From: Candidatus Binataceae bacterium
GTDB lineage: Bacteria > Desulfobacterota > Binatia > Binatales > Binataceae
DNA: 64,000 bases
Reading direction: 5' to 3'
Assembly: GCA_035508495.1 (NCBI GenBank)
Contig: DATJMX010000025.1
Coordinates: forward strand, 1 to 64,000
Part shown: positions 54,977 to 64,000 of the stretch, in pieces
How positions within the stretch are numbered: the stretch's first letter is position 1
Layout of the letters: every line of letters begins with the position of its first letter
Position numbers and translations under genes: made by a program
Notes under the pieces: generated by a model
The model's input: only the letters and a program-made list of their open reading frames with translations
What the model was told of the DNA's origin: nothing
The model's database searches: none

Positions 54977-55447
54977 ATGAATCTCAGAGATCTCAAACCT
55001 TCTCCCGGATCGACTCAGCGCAAGACGCGCCTCGGTCGCGGGATCGGCTCGGGCCTCGGCAAGACTTCAGGCCGCGGTCATAAGGGCAAGGGCTCGCGCG
55101 CCGGAGGCAATACGCCGCCGGGATACGAAGGCGGTCAGATGCCGTTGCAGCGGCGCCTGCCCAAGCGCGGCTTCCGCCGGCTGCTGAAGAACGCGGCGCG
55201 GCGCGATGAGTACGCTGTCATCAATGTCGATCGTCTCGGCGATTTCGACGAGGGCGCGACTGTCGATGCGGCGGCGCTCGCCGCGCGCGGTCTTGTGCCC
55301 ACCGGCCGCAAGGTTAAGATTTTAGGAGACGGGGAACTCAAGAAGAAGCTGACCGTGCGCGCCGATGCGTTCTCGAAGGGCGCGCGCGAGAAAATCGCCA
55401 ATGCAGGTGGCAGTGTCGAAGAGGTAGCGCAGAGCAGCAATGCTTGA
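54977..55447 (+). CDS. rplO: 50S ribosomal protein L15
   Basis: A 156-residue L15: [20 protein letters not shown], the Gly/Arg/Lys-rich stretch [38 protein letters not shown] and the folded C-domain ending [10 protein letters not shown]. Its stop overlaps the secY ATG by eight bases. Confidence 0.96.
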   Translation: MNLRDLKPSPGSTQRKTRLGRGIGSGLGKTSGRGHKGKGSRAGGNTPPGYEGGQMPLQRRLPKRGFRRLLKNAARRDEYAVINVDRLGDFDEGATVDAAALAARGLVPTGRKVKILGDGELKKKLTVRADAFSKGAREKIANAGGSVEEVAQSSNA

Positions 55448-56750
55448 AGGTTTCGGCAGCGCCTCGCGCATCCCGGAATTGCGCCGCAGGCTGTTGTTCA
55501 CAGCCTTTATGCTGGCCGTGTATCGACTCGGCGTGGCAGTGCCGACGCCTGGAATCGACGGGCAGGCGCTCGCCTCGTTCTTCGAGCAGGCCAAGGGCAC
55601 GTTGTTTGGCTGGGCCAACCTGTTCTCGGGCGGCGCGCTCGAGCGCTTCTCGGTCTTCGCCCTCGGCATCATGCCGTACATCTCGGTCGCGATCATTCTC
55701 GACCTGTTGAAGGTCGCGTCGCCGTATATCGACGAGCTGTATAAAGAAGGCGAAGCGGGCCGGCGCAAGATCACTCAATACACGCGCTATGGCACTGTCG
55801 GTCTCGCGATCGTGCAGGGCGGCATGATCGCCTACTCGCTGCAGAAGCTGCCCGCACCGGGCGGCGGCTCGATCGTGCTCAATCCCGGTCCCGCGTTCAT
55901 CATCATGACCGTGCTGACCGTCACGGCGGGCACGATGTTCGTGATGTGGATCGGCGAGCAGATCACCGAGCGCGGTATCGGCAATGGAATCTCGCTGATC
56001 ATCATGGCGGGCATTATCGCCCGCCTGCCGAGCGCGATCGGCACGACGACCGACTACGTGCGCAACGGTGAAATGAGCCTCTTCGTGCTCATCATCATCC
56101 TGACGATCGCGGCGGCGGTCATCGCGGGAATCGTCTATATCGAGACGGCGCAGCGCCGGATTCCGATCCAGTATGCGCGCCGCGTGCAGGGACGCCGCGT
56201 GTACGGCGGCCAGAGCTCGCATCTGCCGCTCAAGATTAATACATCGGGAGTTATTCCGCCGATCTTCGCATCCTCGATTCTGATTTTTCCGGCGACGATC
56301 GCGCAGTTCATCCCGAGGTTTAAAGATATCGCGACGGCGTACCTGACTCCGGGCAGCCTCGTTTATAGCAGTCTCTACGTCATCCTGATTTTCTTCTTCT
56401 GCTATTTTTATACGGCGGTGACGTTCAACCCTGTCGATGTCGCCGACAATCTGCGCAAGTACGGCGGCTTCATCCCGGGTATCCGACCGGGGCGTTTCAC
56501 GGCCGAGTATATCGACAAGGTGCTGTCGCGGATTACGCTCGGCGGTGCGGTCTATGTTAGTCTGGTTTGCATCCTGCCGACGTTGCTGATTGCTCGATTC
56601 AACGTTCCGTTCGTCTTCGGCGGAACAGCGCTCCTGATCGTGGTTGGAGTCGCGCTCGATACCGTTGCGCAAATCGAAACGCATCTGCTGACGCGCAACT
56701 ACGAGGGTTTCATGAAACGCGGGCGCGTCAAATCAAGGCGGGGTGCGTAA
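55440..56750 (+). CDS. secY: Protein translocase subunit SecY
   Basis: A 436-residue SecY with ten transmembrane helices. The plug region ([20 protein letters not shown]), the cytoplasmic loop with [20 protein letters not shown] and ending RGA are conserved. It forms the Sec channel with SecE. Coupled to rplO. Confidence 0.97.
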   Translation: MLEGFGSASRIPELRRRLLFTAFMLAVYRLGVAVPTPGIDGQALASFFEQAKGTLFGWANLFSGGALERFSVFALGIMPYISVAIILDLLKVASPYIDELYKEGEAGRRKITQYTRYGTVGLAIVQGGMIAYSLQKLPAPGGGSIVLNPGPAFIIMTVLTVTAGTMFVMWIGEQITERGIGNGISLIIMAGIIARLPSAIGTTTDYVRNGEMSLFVLIIILTIAAAVIAGIVYIETAQRRIPIQYARRVQGRRVYGGQSSHLPLKINTSGVIPPIFASSILIFPATIAQFIPRFKDIATAYLTPGSLVYSSLYVILIFFFCYFYTAVTFNPVDVADNLRKYGGFIPGIRPGRFTAEYIDKVLSRITLGGAVYVSLVCILPTLLIARFNVPFVFGGTALLIVVGVALDTVAQIETHLLTRNYEGFMKRGRVKSRRGA

Positions 56751-56753
56751 CGC

Positions 56754-57395
56754 GTGCGGCTGGTGCTGCTCGGCCCGCCGGGGGCCGGCAAAGGTACCCA
56801 GGCGAGAATTCTGCGGGAGAAGTTCGAGATCCCGCAAATCGCGAGCGGCGATCTCCTGCGTGCGGCGGTCAAGGAAAAGACTCCGCTCGGCCGGGAGGCG
56901 CAAGGTTTTATGGACCGCGGTCAGCTCGTGCCGGACGAGCTGGTGTTGAAAATGATCGCGGAACGGATCGCGCAGGAAGATGCGCGAATCGGATTCATCC
57001 TCGACGGCTTCCCGCGCAGCGTGGCGCAGGCTGAAGCGCTGGCGAAGATGCTGGGCGCGTCCGGAGTGGCGCTCGATAAGGTTATTGCAGTCGACGTTCC
57101 CGATGAGGAACTCGTCAAGCGAATTTCAGGACGGCGCACCTGCACGAAGTGCGGTGCGATGTATCACGTCGCATTCGAGCCACCCAAAGAGGCGGGCCTG
57201 TGCGACAAGTGCGGCGGTGAACTCTATCAGCGCGAGGACGACGCCGAGGAAACTGTGCGCGAGCGGCTCAAGGTTTATGCCGCCACGACCCGGCCGCTCA
57301 TCGAATACTATGGGCGGATTGGGATTCTCGCGCAGATCGATGGTGTAGGTAAGCCCGAAGACGTCGAGCGTCGTTTGCTCGCCGGCTTGAATTGA
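56754..57395 (+). CDS. adk: Adenylate kinase
   Basis: A 213-residue long-form adenylate kinase. The P loop GPPGAGKGTQ lies at 7-16, DGFPRSVAQAE and the LID follow. The LID has two Cys pairs (CTKCGAMYH and CDKCGG) that bind structural zinc, as in Gram-positive and many other bacterial Adk. The start is GTG three bases behind secY. Confidence 0.97.
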   Translation: MRLVLLGPPGAGKGTQARILREKFEIPQIASGDLLRAAVKEKTPLGREAQGFMDRGQLVPDELVLKMIAERIAQEDARIGFILDGFPRSVAQAEALAKMLGASGVALDKVIAVDVPDEELVKRISGRRTCTKCGAMYHVAFEPPKEAGLCDKCGGELYQREDDAEETVRERLKVYAATTRPLIEYYGRIGILAQIDGVGKPEDVERRLLAGLN

Positions 57396-57403
57396 AGAGA
57401 ACA

Positions 57404-58174
57404 ATGATCACGCTCAAAACGCCGGCCGAAATCGCCGTGATGCGCAAGGCGAGCCAAATCGTGGCCGAGATCCTTGCGGAACTCGCGGCCAAGGTGCGTC
57501 CTGGCGTGACCACCGGCGAGCTCGACGCTTTGGCCGAAGAGCTGACGCTCAAGAAAGGCGCGCGGCCGGCATTCAAGGGCTATAAGCCGGGCGATGTCGT
57601 TTATCCGAAGACGCTGTGCGTGTCGGTCAACGAGGAAATCGTCCACGGTATCCCGAGCGGCCGCAAACTCAGGGAAGGCGAAATCGTCAGTCTCGATTTC
57701 GGTGTCGTGTACCAGGGATTCTACGGCGATTCGGCGCGCACCGTTCCCGTCGGCGAAATCTCCGAGAAGGCCAAGCGCCTGCTCAAAGTCACACGCGAAG
57801 CGCTCTATGCCGGAATCGCGCAGGCCAAGGCAGGCAATCGCATCAGCGATATCGGGCGCGCGGTGCAGGAAGTCGCGGAGGGCGCCGGATTCTCAGTTGT
57901 GACGGAGTTCGCCGGGCACGGTATCGGGCGGCGGCTTCATGAGGAGCCGCAGGTTCCTAACTACTTCCGCCCCGGGATGCCGAATCCGCGGCTGCGCGAA
58001 GGGATGGCGCTGGCGATCGAACCGATGGTTAATGAGGGCAGCCCCGATTTGGAGATCCTCAGCGATGGGTGGACTGCGGTAACGGCGGACGGTAAACTAT
58101 CTGCCCACTTTGAACATTCCATCGCGATCACCGACAACGGGCCGGAAATTCTAAGCGAGCTCGGTAATGTCTAA
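57404..58174 (+). CDS. map: Methionine aminopeptidase type I
   Basis: A 256-residue MetAP with the pita-bread metal ligands: Asp in [18 protein letters not shown] (two), His in [10 protein letters not shown], Glu in AIEPMV and Glu in FEHSIAI. It removes N-terminal Met from nascent proteins. The ATG after GAAGAGAAC is preferred over a TTG four codons earlier that overlaps adk. The 3' end overlaps infA. Confidence 0.97.
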   Translation: MITLKTPAEIAVMRKASQIVAEILAELAAKVRPGVTTGELDALAEELTLKKGARPAFKGYKPGDVVYPKTLCVSVNEEIVHGIPSGRKLREGEIVSLDFGVVYQGFYGDSARTVPVGEISEKAKRLLKVTREALYAGIAQAKAGNRISDIGRAVQEVAEGAGFSVVTEFAGHGIGRRLHEEPQVPNYFRPGMPNPRLREGMALAIEPMVNEGSPDLEILSDGWTAVTADGKLSAHFEHSIAITDNGPEILSELGNV

Positions 58175-58385
58175 AGGCGACGCGATCGAAGTCCAGGGGA
58201 CGGTTCACGAAGCATTGCCCAACGCGGTGTTTCGGGTGACGCTCGACAATGGGCACAAGGTGTTGGCCCATATCTCGGGCAAGATGCGGATGCATTACAT
58301 AAAGATTCTGCCCGGCGACAAGGTCACCGTCGAGTTGTCGCCTTACGATTTAACCCGCGGGCGTATCACCTATCGGATGCGCTAG
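58167..58385 (+). CDS. infA: Translation initiation factor IF-1
   Basis: A 72-residue OB-fold protein: [39 protein letters not shown] and [11 protein letters not shown]. It blocks the A site during initiation. Start overlaps the map stop by eight bases. Confidence 0.97.
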   Translation: MSKGDAIEVQGTVHEALPNAVFRVTLDNGHKVLAHISGKMRMHYIKILPGDKVTVELSPYDLTRGRITYRMR

Positions 58386-58400
58386 CGAAGAGTTGATGAA

Positions 58401-58514
58401 ATGAAGGTCCGAGCTTCCGTTAAAAAGATTTGCAAGAACTGCAAGGTGGTGCGCCGCCAGGGCGTGATTCGAATCCTCTGTTCGAACCCGCGTCATAAGC
58501 AGCGCCAGGGCTAA
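58401..58514 (+). CDS. rpmJ: 50S ribosomal protein L36 (zinc-binding form)
   Basis: A 37-residue protein [17 protein letters not shown]..., with CKNC, then Cys in [12 protein letters not shown] and the His, giving the C+ zinc site. It stands between infA and rpsM as usual. Confidence 0.96.
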   Translation: MKVRASVKKICKNCKVVRRQGVIRILCSNPRHKQRQG

Positions 58515-58528
58515 GAAGGTCACGAGTT

Positions 58529-58912
58529 ATGGCACGTATAGCCGGTGTCGAGCTGCCCAAGAACAAGCGGATGGAAATTGCGCTGACCTATATCTATGGG
58601 ATCGGCCGCGCCTCCGCGATCAAGATTTTGAGCGCTGCCAACGTCGATCTGACCCGCAAGACCGACGATCTCAGCGCCGATGAGCAAGTGCGGATCCGCC
58701 AGATCATCGACCAGGATTTCGAGGTCGAAGGCGATTTGCGCCGCGACGTGCAGCAGTCGATTAAGCGCCTGATGGATCTCGGATGCTACCGCGGCATCCG
58801 CCATCGCCGCGGACTTCCGGTGCGCGGCCAGCGCACCCATACCAACGCCCGCACCCGCAAGGGACCGCGCAAGATCGTCGCAGGCAAGAAGCAGGCACCG
58901 CCTAAGGGCTAA
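58529..58912 (+). CDS. rpsM: 30S ribosomal protein S13
   Basis: A 127-residue S13: [20 protein letters not shown], then [20 protein letters not shown], and a basic tail ([19 protein letters not shown]). It contacts P-site tRNA and forms the head-to-50S bridge. First gene of the alpha block. Confidence 0.97.
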   Translation: MARIAGVELPKNKRMEIALTYIYGIGRASAIKILSAANVDLTRKTDDLSADEQVRIRQIIDQDFEVEGDLRRDVQQSIKRLMDLGCYRGIRHRRGLPVRGQRTHTNARTRKGPRKIVAGKKQAPPKG

Positions 58913-58967
58913 TTACCAAACCGCGCAGGGCCTGATTGCCGCGTGTGATTGAGAGAACGAAGGAACG

Positions 58968-59441
58968 ATGGCTGACGAGAAAGAAACCAAGGAAGAGGCG
59001 AAGGCCCCCCCGCCTGCTGCCGGTCAGGAAAAAGCCGCAGCCGCAACAGGAGCTGCCGCCGCACCCGCGCCGCGCCGCCGCAAGGTGCGCAGAATGGTGC
59101 CCGAGGGCGTCGCGCATATCCATGCGACGTTCAACAACACGATCGTGACGATCACTGATCCGCAGGGAACGGTCGTATCGTGGGCTAGCGCCGGGTCTGT
59201 CGGCTTCAAGGGATCGCGCAAGGGTACGCCGTTTGCCGCGCAGATGGCGGCTGAGGCGGCGGCGCGCAAGACCCAGGAATTTGGGATGCGCGCGGTTATC
59301 GCATACGTGAAGGGTCCCGGCGGCGGCCGTGAATCGGCGGTTCGTGCGCTGCAAGCCGCGGGACTCGGAGTGATTTCGATTAAAGACGTGACGCCGATTC
59401 CGCATAACGGATGCCGACCGCCCAAGCGGCGCCGCGTCTGA
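58968..59441 (+). CDS. rpsK: 30S ribosomal protein S11 with N-terminal extension
   Basis: A 157-residue S11. The normal core runs from about residue 37 ([49 protein letters not shown]). Before it lies an extension of about 30 residues rich in Lys, Glu, Ala and Pro ([20 protein letters not shown]). Usual S11 is about 129 residues. AGGAACG precedes the ATG, and no alternative start lies nearer the core. Confidence 0.95.
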   Translation: MADEKETKEEAKAPPPAAGQEKAAAATGAAAAPAPRRRKVRRMVPEGVAHIHATFNNTIVTITDPQGTVVSWASAGSVGFKGSRKGTPFAAQMAAEAAARKTQEFGMRAVIAYVKGPGGGRESAVRALQAAGLGVISIKDVTPIPHNGCRPPKRRRV

Positions 59442-59458
59442 TCCAGGGGATATAGCAA

Positions 59459-60085
59459 GTGGCCAGGAATCTTGGTCCGGTATGCCGGCTGTGCCGGCGC
59501 GAGGGACTTAAGCTCTTCTTAAAGGGAGAGCGATGCTACAGCGACAAGTGTGCGATCGAGCGGCGTAACTATCCGCCCGGAGCGCACGGCCAGGCGCGCA
59601 CGCGCTTTTCCGAATTCGCAATCCGGTTGCGCGAGAAACAGAAAGTCAAGCGCATCTACGGCCTGCAGGAAAAGCAGTTCGAAGCCTACTTCGAAGAGGC
59701 CAACCGCCTGCCTGGCAACACCGGCGAGAGCTTGCTGGTACTGCTCGAGCGGCGGCTTGACAACGTGATTTATCGGCTCGGCTTCGCGAGCTCGCTGGCG
59801 CAGGCGCGCCAGCTCGTGCGCCACGGTCATTATCAGGTGAACGCCAAGAAGGTCACCATACCTTCGTATCTGGTCGCCGTTGGTGACGTCGTGAGTATCA
59901 CCGAGAGCAGCCGCACCAAGAAGGTGATTGCCGAGGCGATCGAGATGGCGCAGCGGCGCGGAGTGCCGCCATGGATCGCGCTCGAACGTGAACAGTTCCG
60001 CGGTTCGCTCAGAACGCTGCCGACGCGCGGCGACCTGACGATGCCGATAAGCGAAAAGTTGATCGTCGAACACTACTCGAGATAG
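59459..60085 (+). CDS. rpsD: 30S ribosomal protein S4
   Basis: A 208-residue S4. The N-terminal zinc site is intact (CRLCRREGLKLFLKGERC, then CAIERR), the C+ form. The S4 RNA-binding domain reads RLDNVIYRLGFASSLAQARQ. Start is GTG. It nucleates the 5' domain of 16S rRNA. Confidence 0.97.
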   Translation: MARNLGPVCRLCRREGLKLFLKGERCYSDKCAIERRNYPPGAHGQARTRFSEFAIRLREKQKVKRIYGLQEKQFEAYFEEANRLPGNTGESLLVLLERRLDNVIYRLGFASSLAQARQLVRHGHYQVNAKKVTIPSYLVAVGDVVSITESSRTKKVIAEAIEMAQRRGVPPWIALEREQFRGSLRTLPTRGDLTMPISEKLIVEHYSR

Positions 60086-60170
60086 CGCGGAGGAAGTGGT
60101 TCGGCGTCCCGGCTCGTGGTGAGCCCGTGGGGCGCCAAAATTCCAAATTCCATTTAGAGATCATCGAACT

Positions 60171-61199
60171 ATGCAGAACGATTGGCGAGACCTCATCAAA
60201 CCCAAAGCGGTTGAATTCGAAGAAAAGGAACTTACCCCTTCCTACGGTAAGTTCTATGCCGAGCCGCTCGAGCGCGGCTACGGTATCACGATCGGCAACG
60301 CGCTGCGGCGTGTGCTGCTCTCAACCCTGCCGGGTTTTGCGATTACGGCGGTCCGGATCAAGGGCGTGCTCCACGAGTTCTCGACGCTGCCCGGAGTCAA
60401 AGAGGACGTGACTGATATCGTCCTCAACCTGAAGGAAGTCCGGCTCAAGCTCCACGAGGGTGACGAGCTGACTGCTGCGCTTAAGGTCAAAGGTGACGCC
60501 GTCGTCACGGCGCGTGATATCACGGGCGGGCCGAGCCTTGAAGTGCTCACTCCCGATCGGCATATCGCGACGCTCGACAAGGGCGCCGACCTCGACATGG
60601 AACTCGTGATCAAGCGCGGTCGCGGCTATGTGCCGGGCGAGCGCACCGATGACGAGGAGCCAATCGGGACCATTCGTCTCGATGCGATCTTCTCGCCGAT
60701 TCGCAAGGTCAACTTCGTCGTGACCAACGCGCGCGTCGGCCAGCGCACAGATTACGATCGGCTTGCGATCGAAATCTGGACCGACGGTTCGATCTCTCCG
60801 CGTGACGCGATCACCTACGCGGCGCGGGTGTTGCGCGATCAGATGACGATTTTCGCGGGCGTCGAGGAAGAAGCGGCTCCGCAGGGCGCGGCGATCGAGA
60901 CCGGCGAAACGCGGCCCACGATCAGCGAGCTGCTCTATCGTCCGGTCGAGGGGCTGCCGATTTCAGTGCGCGCCTTCAACGGCCTGCAGAACGCGGACAT
61001 CAAGTATATCGGCGAGCTGGTGCAGCGCACCGAGCAGGACATGCTCCGCATCAAGAACTTCGGGCGCAAGTCGCTCAATGAGATCAAGGAAGTCCTCGCC
61101 GACATGGGACTCTCGCTCGGCATGCGGCTGGAAAACCTGCCGCCGCGCGGCGAGCTGGATCGGATGTGGGAGGAACAGGAGCGGCGCGAGTCGGCGTAA
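60171..61199 (+). CDS. rpoA: DNA-directed RNA polymerase subunit alpha
   Basis: A 342-residue alpha subunit: N-domain with [20 protein letters not shown] for dimerisation and assembly, a linker with [13 protein letters not shown], and the C-domain ([40 protein letters not shown]) that binds UP elements and activators. Placed between rpsD and rplQ as usual. Confidence 0.98.
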   Translation: MQNDWRDLIKPKAVEFEEKELTPSYGKFYAEPLERGYGITIGNALRRVLLSTLPGFAITAVRIKGVLHEFSTLPGVKEDVTDIVLNLKEVRLKLHEGDELTAALKVKGDAVVTARDITGGPSLEVLTPDRHIATLDKGADLDMELVIKRGRGYVPGERTDDEEPIGTIRLDAIFSPIRKVNFVVTNARVGQRTDYDRLAIEIWTDGSISPRDAITYAARVLRDQMTIFAGVEEEAAPQGAAIETGETRPTISELLYRPVEGLPISVRAFNGLQNADIKYIGELVQRTEQDMLRIKNFGRKSLNEIKEVLADMGLSLGMRLENLPPRGELDRMWEEQERRESA

Positions 61200-61227
61200 G
61201 CCTGCCGCCCCGGAGTGAGTCAGTAAA

Positions 61228-61668
61228 ATGCGTCACCTCAACAAGGGACGAAAACTTAATCGTACTTCCTCGCATCGGAAGGCGCTCTTCAAGAACATGG
61301 TGCTGAGCCTGATTCGTCACGGCCGCATCAAGACCACCGATCCCAAGGCCAAAGAGCTCAGGCGCGTGGCGGATCGCATGGTCACGCTCGGCAAGAAAGG
61401 CGACCTCGCCGCACGCCGCCGCGCGTTTGACTTCATTCAGTCGCACGAGATGGTGAAGAAGCTGTTCGATGAGATCGCGCCGCGCTACAAGGATCGCAAC
61501 GGCGGCTACACCCGCGTGATCAAGTTCGGCCATCGCCGCGGCGACGCTGCGATGCTCTCGATCATCGAGTTCACGGGCCAGGAAGAAACGACCCAGCAGA
61601 AGAAGCCCAAGAAGCGCGCCCGCAAGCAGGAAGGCGAGCAGACCGAAAGGCGCGCCGCCGCTGGCTGA
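61228..61668 (+). CDS. rplQ: 50S ribosomal protein L17
   Basis: A 146-residue L17: [60 protein letters not shown]. After the usual end comes a tail of about 25 basic and polar residues ([20 protein letters not shown]). Last gene of the ribosomal run. Confidence 0.97.
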   Translation: MRHLNKGRKLNRTSSHRKALFKNMVLSLIRHGRIKTTDPKAKELRRVADRMVTLGKKGDLAARRRAFDFIQSHEMVKKLFDEIAPRYKDRNGGYTRVIKFGHRRGDAAMLSIIEFTGQEETTQQKKPKKRARKQEGEQTERRAAAG

Positions 61669-61697
61669 TTGCTTTCTGCCACGAGAAGAACTAACCA

Positions 61698-61727
61698 GGG
61701 CGGTCGATCCGGACCGCCCTTTTCATT
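61698..61727 (+). terminator. Intrinsic terminator after rplQ
   Basis: A perfect 8-bp stem GGGCGGTC/GACCGCCC with loop GATCCG is followed by TTTTCATT, 30 bases behind the rplQ stop. It closes the str-S10-spc-alpha run. Confidence 0.88.
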
Positions 61728-61853
61728 TCAGCCAATCCAGTTTTCGATTTTTAGGTTTGGAATTCGCAGGGCAAATGCGCAATTCCTTTTCGGTTCGTTC
61801 GCCAGAACTTCAGGTTCATAGTAGGCTGCGCGAGTGGCGATGCTTTTTACCTG

Positions 61854-62249
61854 ATGCGGATGAAGCTTGGGCGATTCACACTTGCGATTGCGGCGATCGC
61901 GATGTTCGCGGTCGCGGGATGTGGCGAGCCACCAATTTCGAATCGCGCGGTTCAGCTCGACGATCTCCAGGCTGAAACCGGCCGCGTCAAAGTCAAAGAG
62001 CAGGAATGTACGCTCAGCGCGATGAAACGCTCCGACGATTCGATCGCGGAAATCGTCAGTTCGCCGGATCTATCAATCGACATGCGAATGCAGGCCGTTG
62101 TCGACCAGCGCAACCGCGATCTCGCCAAGTGCGAGTCCGACGCTGACAACGCCAACGATCAACTAACGGAAGGCGAACGCACCGATTACCAGAACGAGAC
62201 GCAGGAGCAACGCCAGCGCGTCGCCGCGATCATTCTCAGTCAGCCTTGA
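61854..62249 (+). CDS. Small lipoprotein of unknown function
   Basis: A 131-residue protein with a lipoprotein signal peptide: basic start (MRMKLGR), hydrophobic stretch and lipobox VAGC with the lipidated Cys at 23. The mature part is polar and probably helical (VQLDDLQAETGRVKVKEQEC, DQLTEGERTDYQNETQEQRQ), with two further Cys that might form a disulfide. Residue after Cys is Gly, so outer-membrane sorting is plausible. No family recognised. Confidence 0.7.
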   Translation: MRMKLGRFTLAIAAIAMFAVAGCGEPPISNRAVQLDDLQAETGRVKVKEQECTLSAMKRSDDSIAEIVSSPDLSIDMRMQAVVDQRNRDLAKCESDADNANDQLTEGERTDYQNETQEQRQRVAAIILSQP

Positions 62250-62273
62250 GCCTCGACCCGCTTCGCTTCCGCC

Positions 62274-63119
62274 TTAGAAGCGCGCGTTGGGGACCGGTAG
62301 TCCCGGCACGCTCGCACGCATCTTCCAGATCGTGCCCTTGCGCGCGGCGTCTTCAGTGTTGTCCGCCGTGACGACATACAAATCATTGCGATCGCGAACG
62401 CCGAAGGTGAGGCTCGTCACCATCGTGGCCGGAAACTTGATGCGCTCCTTCACGACGCCATCGTTGCCGAAGTGAACGACCTCGCCGACGCGCACCGCCG
62501 CAACCCATACGCCGCCTTCCGCGTCGACCGCGAGGCCGTCGGGCATCCCCTCGGGGAGCTTCGCGAAAACGCGTCGATCCTTCACGCCGCCGTCCGCGGT
62601 GACATCGTAAACCCATACAGCCTGCGTCGGAGAATCGGAGTGATAAAGCATCTTGCGATTCGGGCTCAGACCCAGACCGTTTGTCACTTCGATTCCGTCC
62701 CAGAGCTTGGTCGCTTTACCGGGAGGATCGATTCGAAACAGGCTGCCCGGGATCGGCTTGTTGTTGCTCAGCGGATCGAAATTGAGGTTGCCGCTGTAAA
62801 CGCTGCCCTGATCGTTGGTGGTCAGATCGTTGAGGCCCATCAGCGGCTTGCCGTCCCATTCGGCGAAGAGGTCTCGGCTCTTGGCGGTCTGCTCATCGAA
62901 CAGGATGAGGCTGCGTCCGGTGGTGACGATGCCGCCGCCCTGGTTGAACATCATGCCGCCAACACCGCGCCGCTTCGGGATCACGGTCTCGATGCGGCCG
63001 TCGGGATTGCGTCGATAGACGCCGCCATTAGGTACGTCACTGAAGTAGAGCCGATCCTGCTCGTCGACGCGCGGCGCTTCGATGAGCCCATAGCCGCTGG
63101 CCAGCATCTCGAACTTCAT
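62274..63119 (-). CDS. SMP-30/gluconolactonase/LRE-family beta-propeller protein
   Basis: A 281-residue six-bladed beta-propeller of the SMP-30 family. The metal-ligand positions can be seen: Glu in GLIEAPRVDEQDRLYFSDV, Asn in GLNDLTTNDQG, Asn in VTNGLGLSPNRKMLYHSDS and Asp in PDGLAVDAEGGVW. Family members hydrolyse lactones such as gluconolactone, but the substrate here is unknown. GGAGG precedes the chosen ATG (MKFEML); a longer frame adds ten residues without support. No signal peptide. Confidence 0.85.
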   Translation of the reverse strand: MKFEMLASGYGLIEAPRVDEQDRLYFSDVPNGGVYRRNPDGRIETVIPKRRGVGGMMFNQGGGIVTTGRSLILFDEQTAKSRDLFAEWDGKPLMGLNDLTTNDQGSVYSGNLNFDPLSNNKPIPGSLFRIDPPGKATKLWDGIEVTNGLGLSPNRKMLYHSDSPTQAVWVYDVTADGGVKDRRVFAKLPEGMPDGLAVDAEGGVWVAAVRVGEVVHFGNDGVVKERIKFPATMVTSLTFGVRDRNDLYVVTADNTEDAARKGTIWKMRASVPGLPVPNARF

Positions 63120-63220
63120 CGCGATGAACCTCCACCGCCCGTTTAGCACGGACGGCGCAGTATCGGCGAGCGCGCGATAACTCTCCTTTGCCGTGCTGCG
63201 ACGAATGTGATTTTTCAGAG

Positions 63221-64000
63221 CTAAGCCTCGATCGGGCCTTGGGGCAGGAGTGGCAGCGGGCTGGTTGGGCGTGGGCGATTCTGATCGGCGAGGCGCAGGC
63301 GGCGATGGCAGAGGTAGATCAGCACCGGCTGCAGCACTCGGGTCAGGAGCATGATCGCTAGCGCGCCGCCGATTACGACGATCGCGAGCGGCTGCTGCGT
63401 TTGTGCGCCGATACGCGTCGAAAGCGCTGCCGGGAGCAGGCCGAACGCATCAACGAGATCGGTCATCACCGTGGCGCGCAGGCGGCGATCCGATCCCATG
63501 ATGATCGACTCGACGAACGGATGACCTTCCTCGATGAGCTGGCGAATGTAAGAACTGAGCAGGATCCCGTCCATCACCGCGATGCCGAAGATCGAAATGA
63601 AGCCGACAGCCGCGGAGACGCTGAACGGCGTATGCGTGATGATGAGGCCCAGGATACCGCCGAGGCATGCGACCGGGATCTGCGCCATGATGATGAAGGT
63701 GTCGACGAGCGAAGTCGTCGCGCCGTAAAGCACGCCCGCGATCAGCAGCAACGCGAACGGCACGACGATCATGAGACGGCGATTGGCGGCCTCGAGCTCG
63801 CCGTATTCTCCCGCCCATTGCAAATGAGTTCCTTCAGGTAGCGTTACGCGGCGGGCGACTTCGTTCTTCGCCTGCGCCACTGCGCTTTTCAGGTCGCGAC
63901 CGTGCACGGCGAATCGCGTAGGCACGTAACGTTCGAGCCCTTCGCGATAAATGAACGAGGCGCCTTCGGTGGTGTCGATCTTCGCAACCTGGTCGAGCGG
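63221..64000 (-). CDS. RND efflux transporter (HME/CusA-CzcA type), C-terminal part
   Basis: The frame is open to the window edge, leaving the last 259 residues. They start in the porter domain (PLDQVAKIDTTEG, then YVPTRFAVHGRDL), pass through the RND segment LPEGTHLQWAGEYGELEAA and four or five transmembrane helices, including SVSAAVGFISIFGIAVMDGI, and end in a basic Pro-rich tail. The helix with GIAVMDG in place of GVAVLNG and the GRDL element favour the heavy-metal-efflux group over the drug AcrB group. The substrate cannot be judged without the N-terminal part. Confidence 0.85.
   Translation of the reverse strand, partial: PLDQVAKIDTTEGASFIYREGLERYVPTRFAVHGRDLKSAVAQAKNEVARRVTLPEGTHLQWAGEYGELEAANRRLMIVVPFALLLIAGVLYGATTSLVDTFIIMAQIPVACLGGILGLIITHTPFSVSAAVGFISIFGIAVMDGILLSSYIRQLIEEGHPFVESIIMGSDRRLRATVMTDLVDAFGLLPAALSTRIGAQTQQPLAIVVIGGALAIMLLTRVLQPVLIYLCHRRLRLADQNRPRPTSPLPLLPQGPIEA

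Noticed and set aside
61757..61975. Small frame overlapping the lipoprotein start
   Set aside because: No signal or motif; the overlapping frame has a clear lipobox.

Overview
The window is a GC-rich bacterial chromosome segment (roughly 60-65% G+C by eye) from a diderm: it carries LptF/LptG, an EmrAB-type pump pair, an RND pump fragment and a lipoprotein. Its second half is the main transcription/translation block in the order secE-nusG-rplKAJL-rpoBC-rpsLG-fusA-tuf-S10-spc-alpha. The four-tRNA run Thr-Tyr-Gly-Thr before secE matches the Escherichia coli thrU-tyrU-glyT-thrT arrangement and that of many Proteobacteria/Desulfobacterota-like genomes. The acyl-CoA operon (DUF35, cysteine-less thiolase, MaoC pair, ACAD) and the F420/PPOX-type proteins suggest an uncultured deltaproteobacterium-like lineage such as Binatota. 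That placement is inference, not something the sequence proves.

Layout. 1-5534 (+): end of a split-barrel flavin/F420-type protein, then a tightly packed lipid or ring-degradation operon (alpha/beta hydrolase, thiolase-like aldolase, DUF35 partner, PHP hydrolase, two MaoC-like subunits, acyl-CoA dehydrogenase). 5736-13550: YihY-type membrane protein, glucose-6-phosphate dehydrogenase, VanZ-like protein, a cyclic-nucleotide-binding patatin phospholipase and EmrB/EmrA. 13688-21210 (-): GST, HAD phosphatase, M24 peptidase, Rv0121-type PPOX protein, HEAT-repeat protein, degenerate lipoate-ligase homologue, LptG and LptF, mostly with overlapping stops and starts. A fragment of a cytochrome c peroxidase C-terminus lies between GST and HAD. 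21325-22161: rlmB-type rRNA methyltransferase.

22398-29188 holds the least explained part: two tandem, paralogous proteins of about 1,100 residues. Each has a signal peptide, a large periplasmic domain resembling type I periplasmic binding proteins, and a polytopic membrane part with its own conserved motifs. I recognise no characterised family. The upstream copy is much richer in A+T than its sister.

29299-61668 (+): five tRNAs, rpmG, secE, nusG, L11-L1-L10-L7/L12, rpoB, rpoC, a strong terminator, then S12 to L17 without a break, including secY, adk, map, infA and rpmJ, closed by another terminator. Points of note are Arg88 in S12, a four-cysteine insertion in EF-Tu, an unusual L22 loop, and Ala/Pro-rich N-terminal extensions on L5 and S11. 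61854-64000: a small lipoprotein, an SMP-30-type protein and the C-terminal part of an RND pump that runs off the window.

No gene-free stretch exceeds 300 bases. No rRNA, insertion sequence, integrase or CRISPR array was seen.
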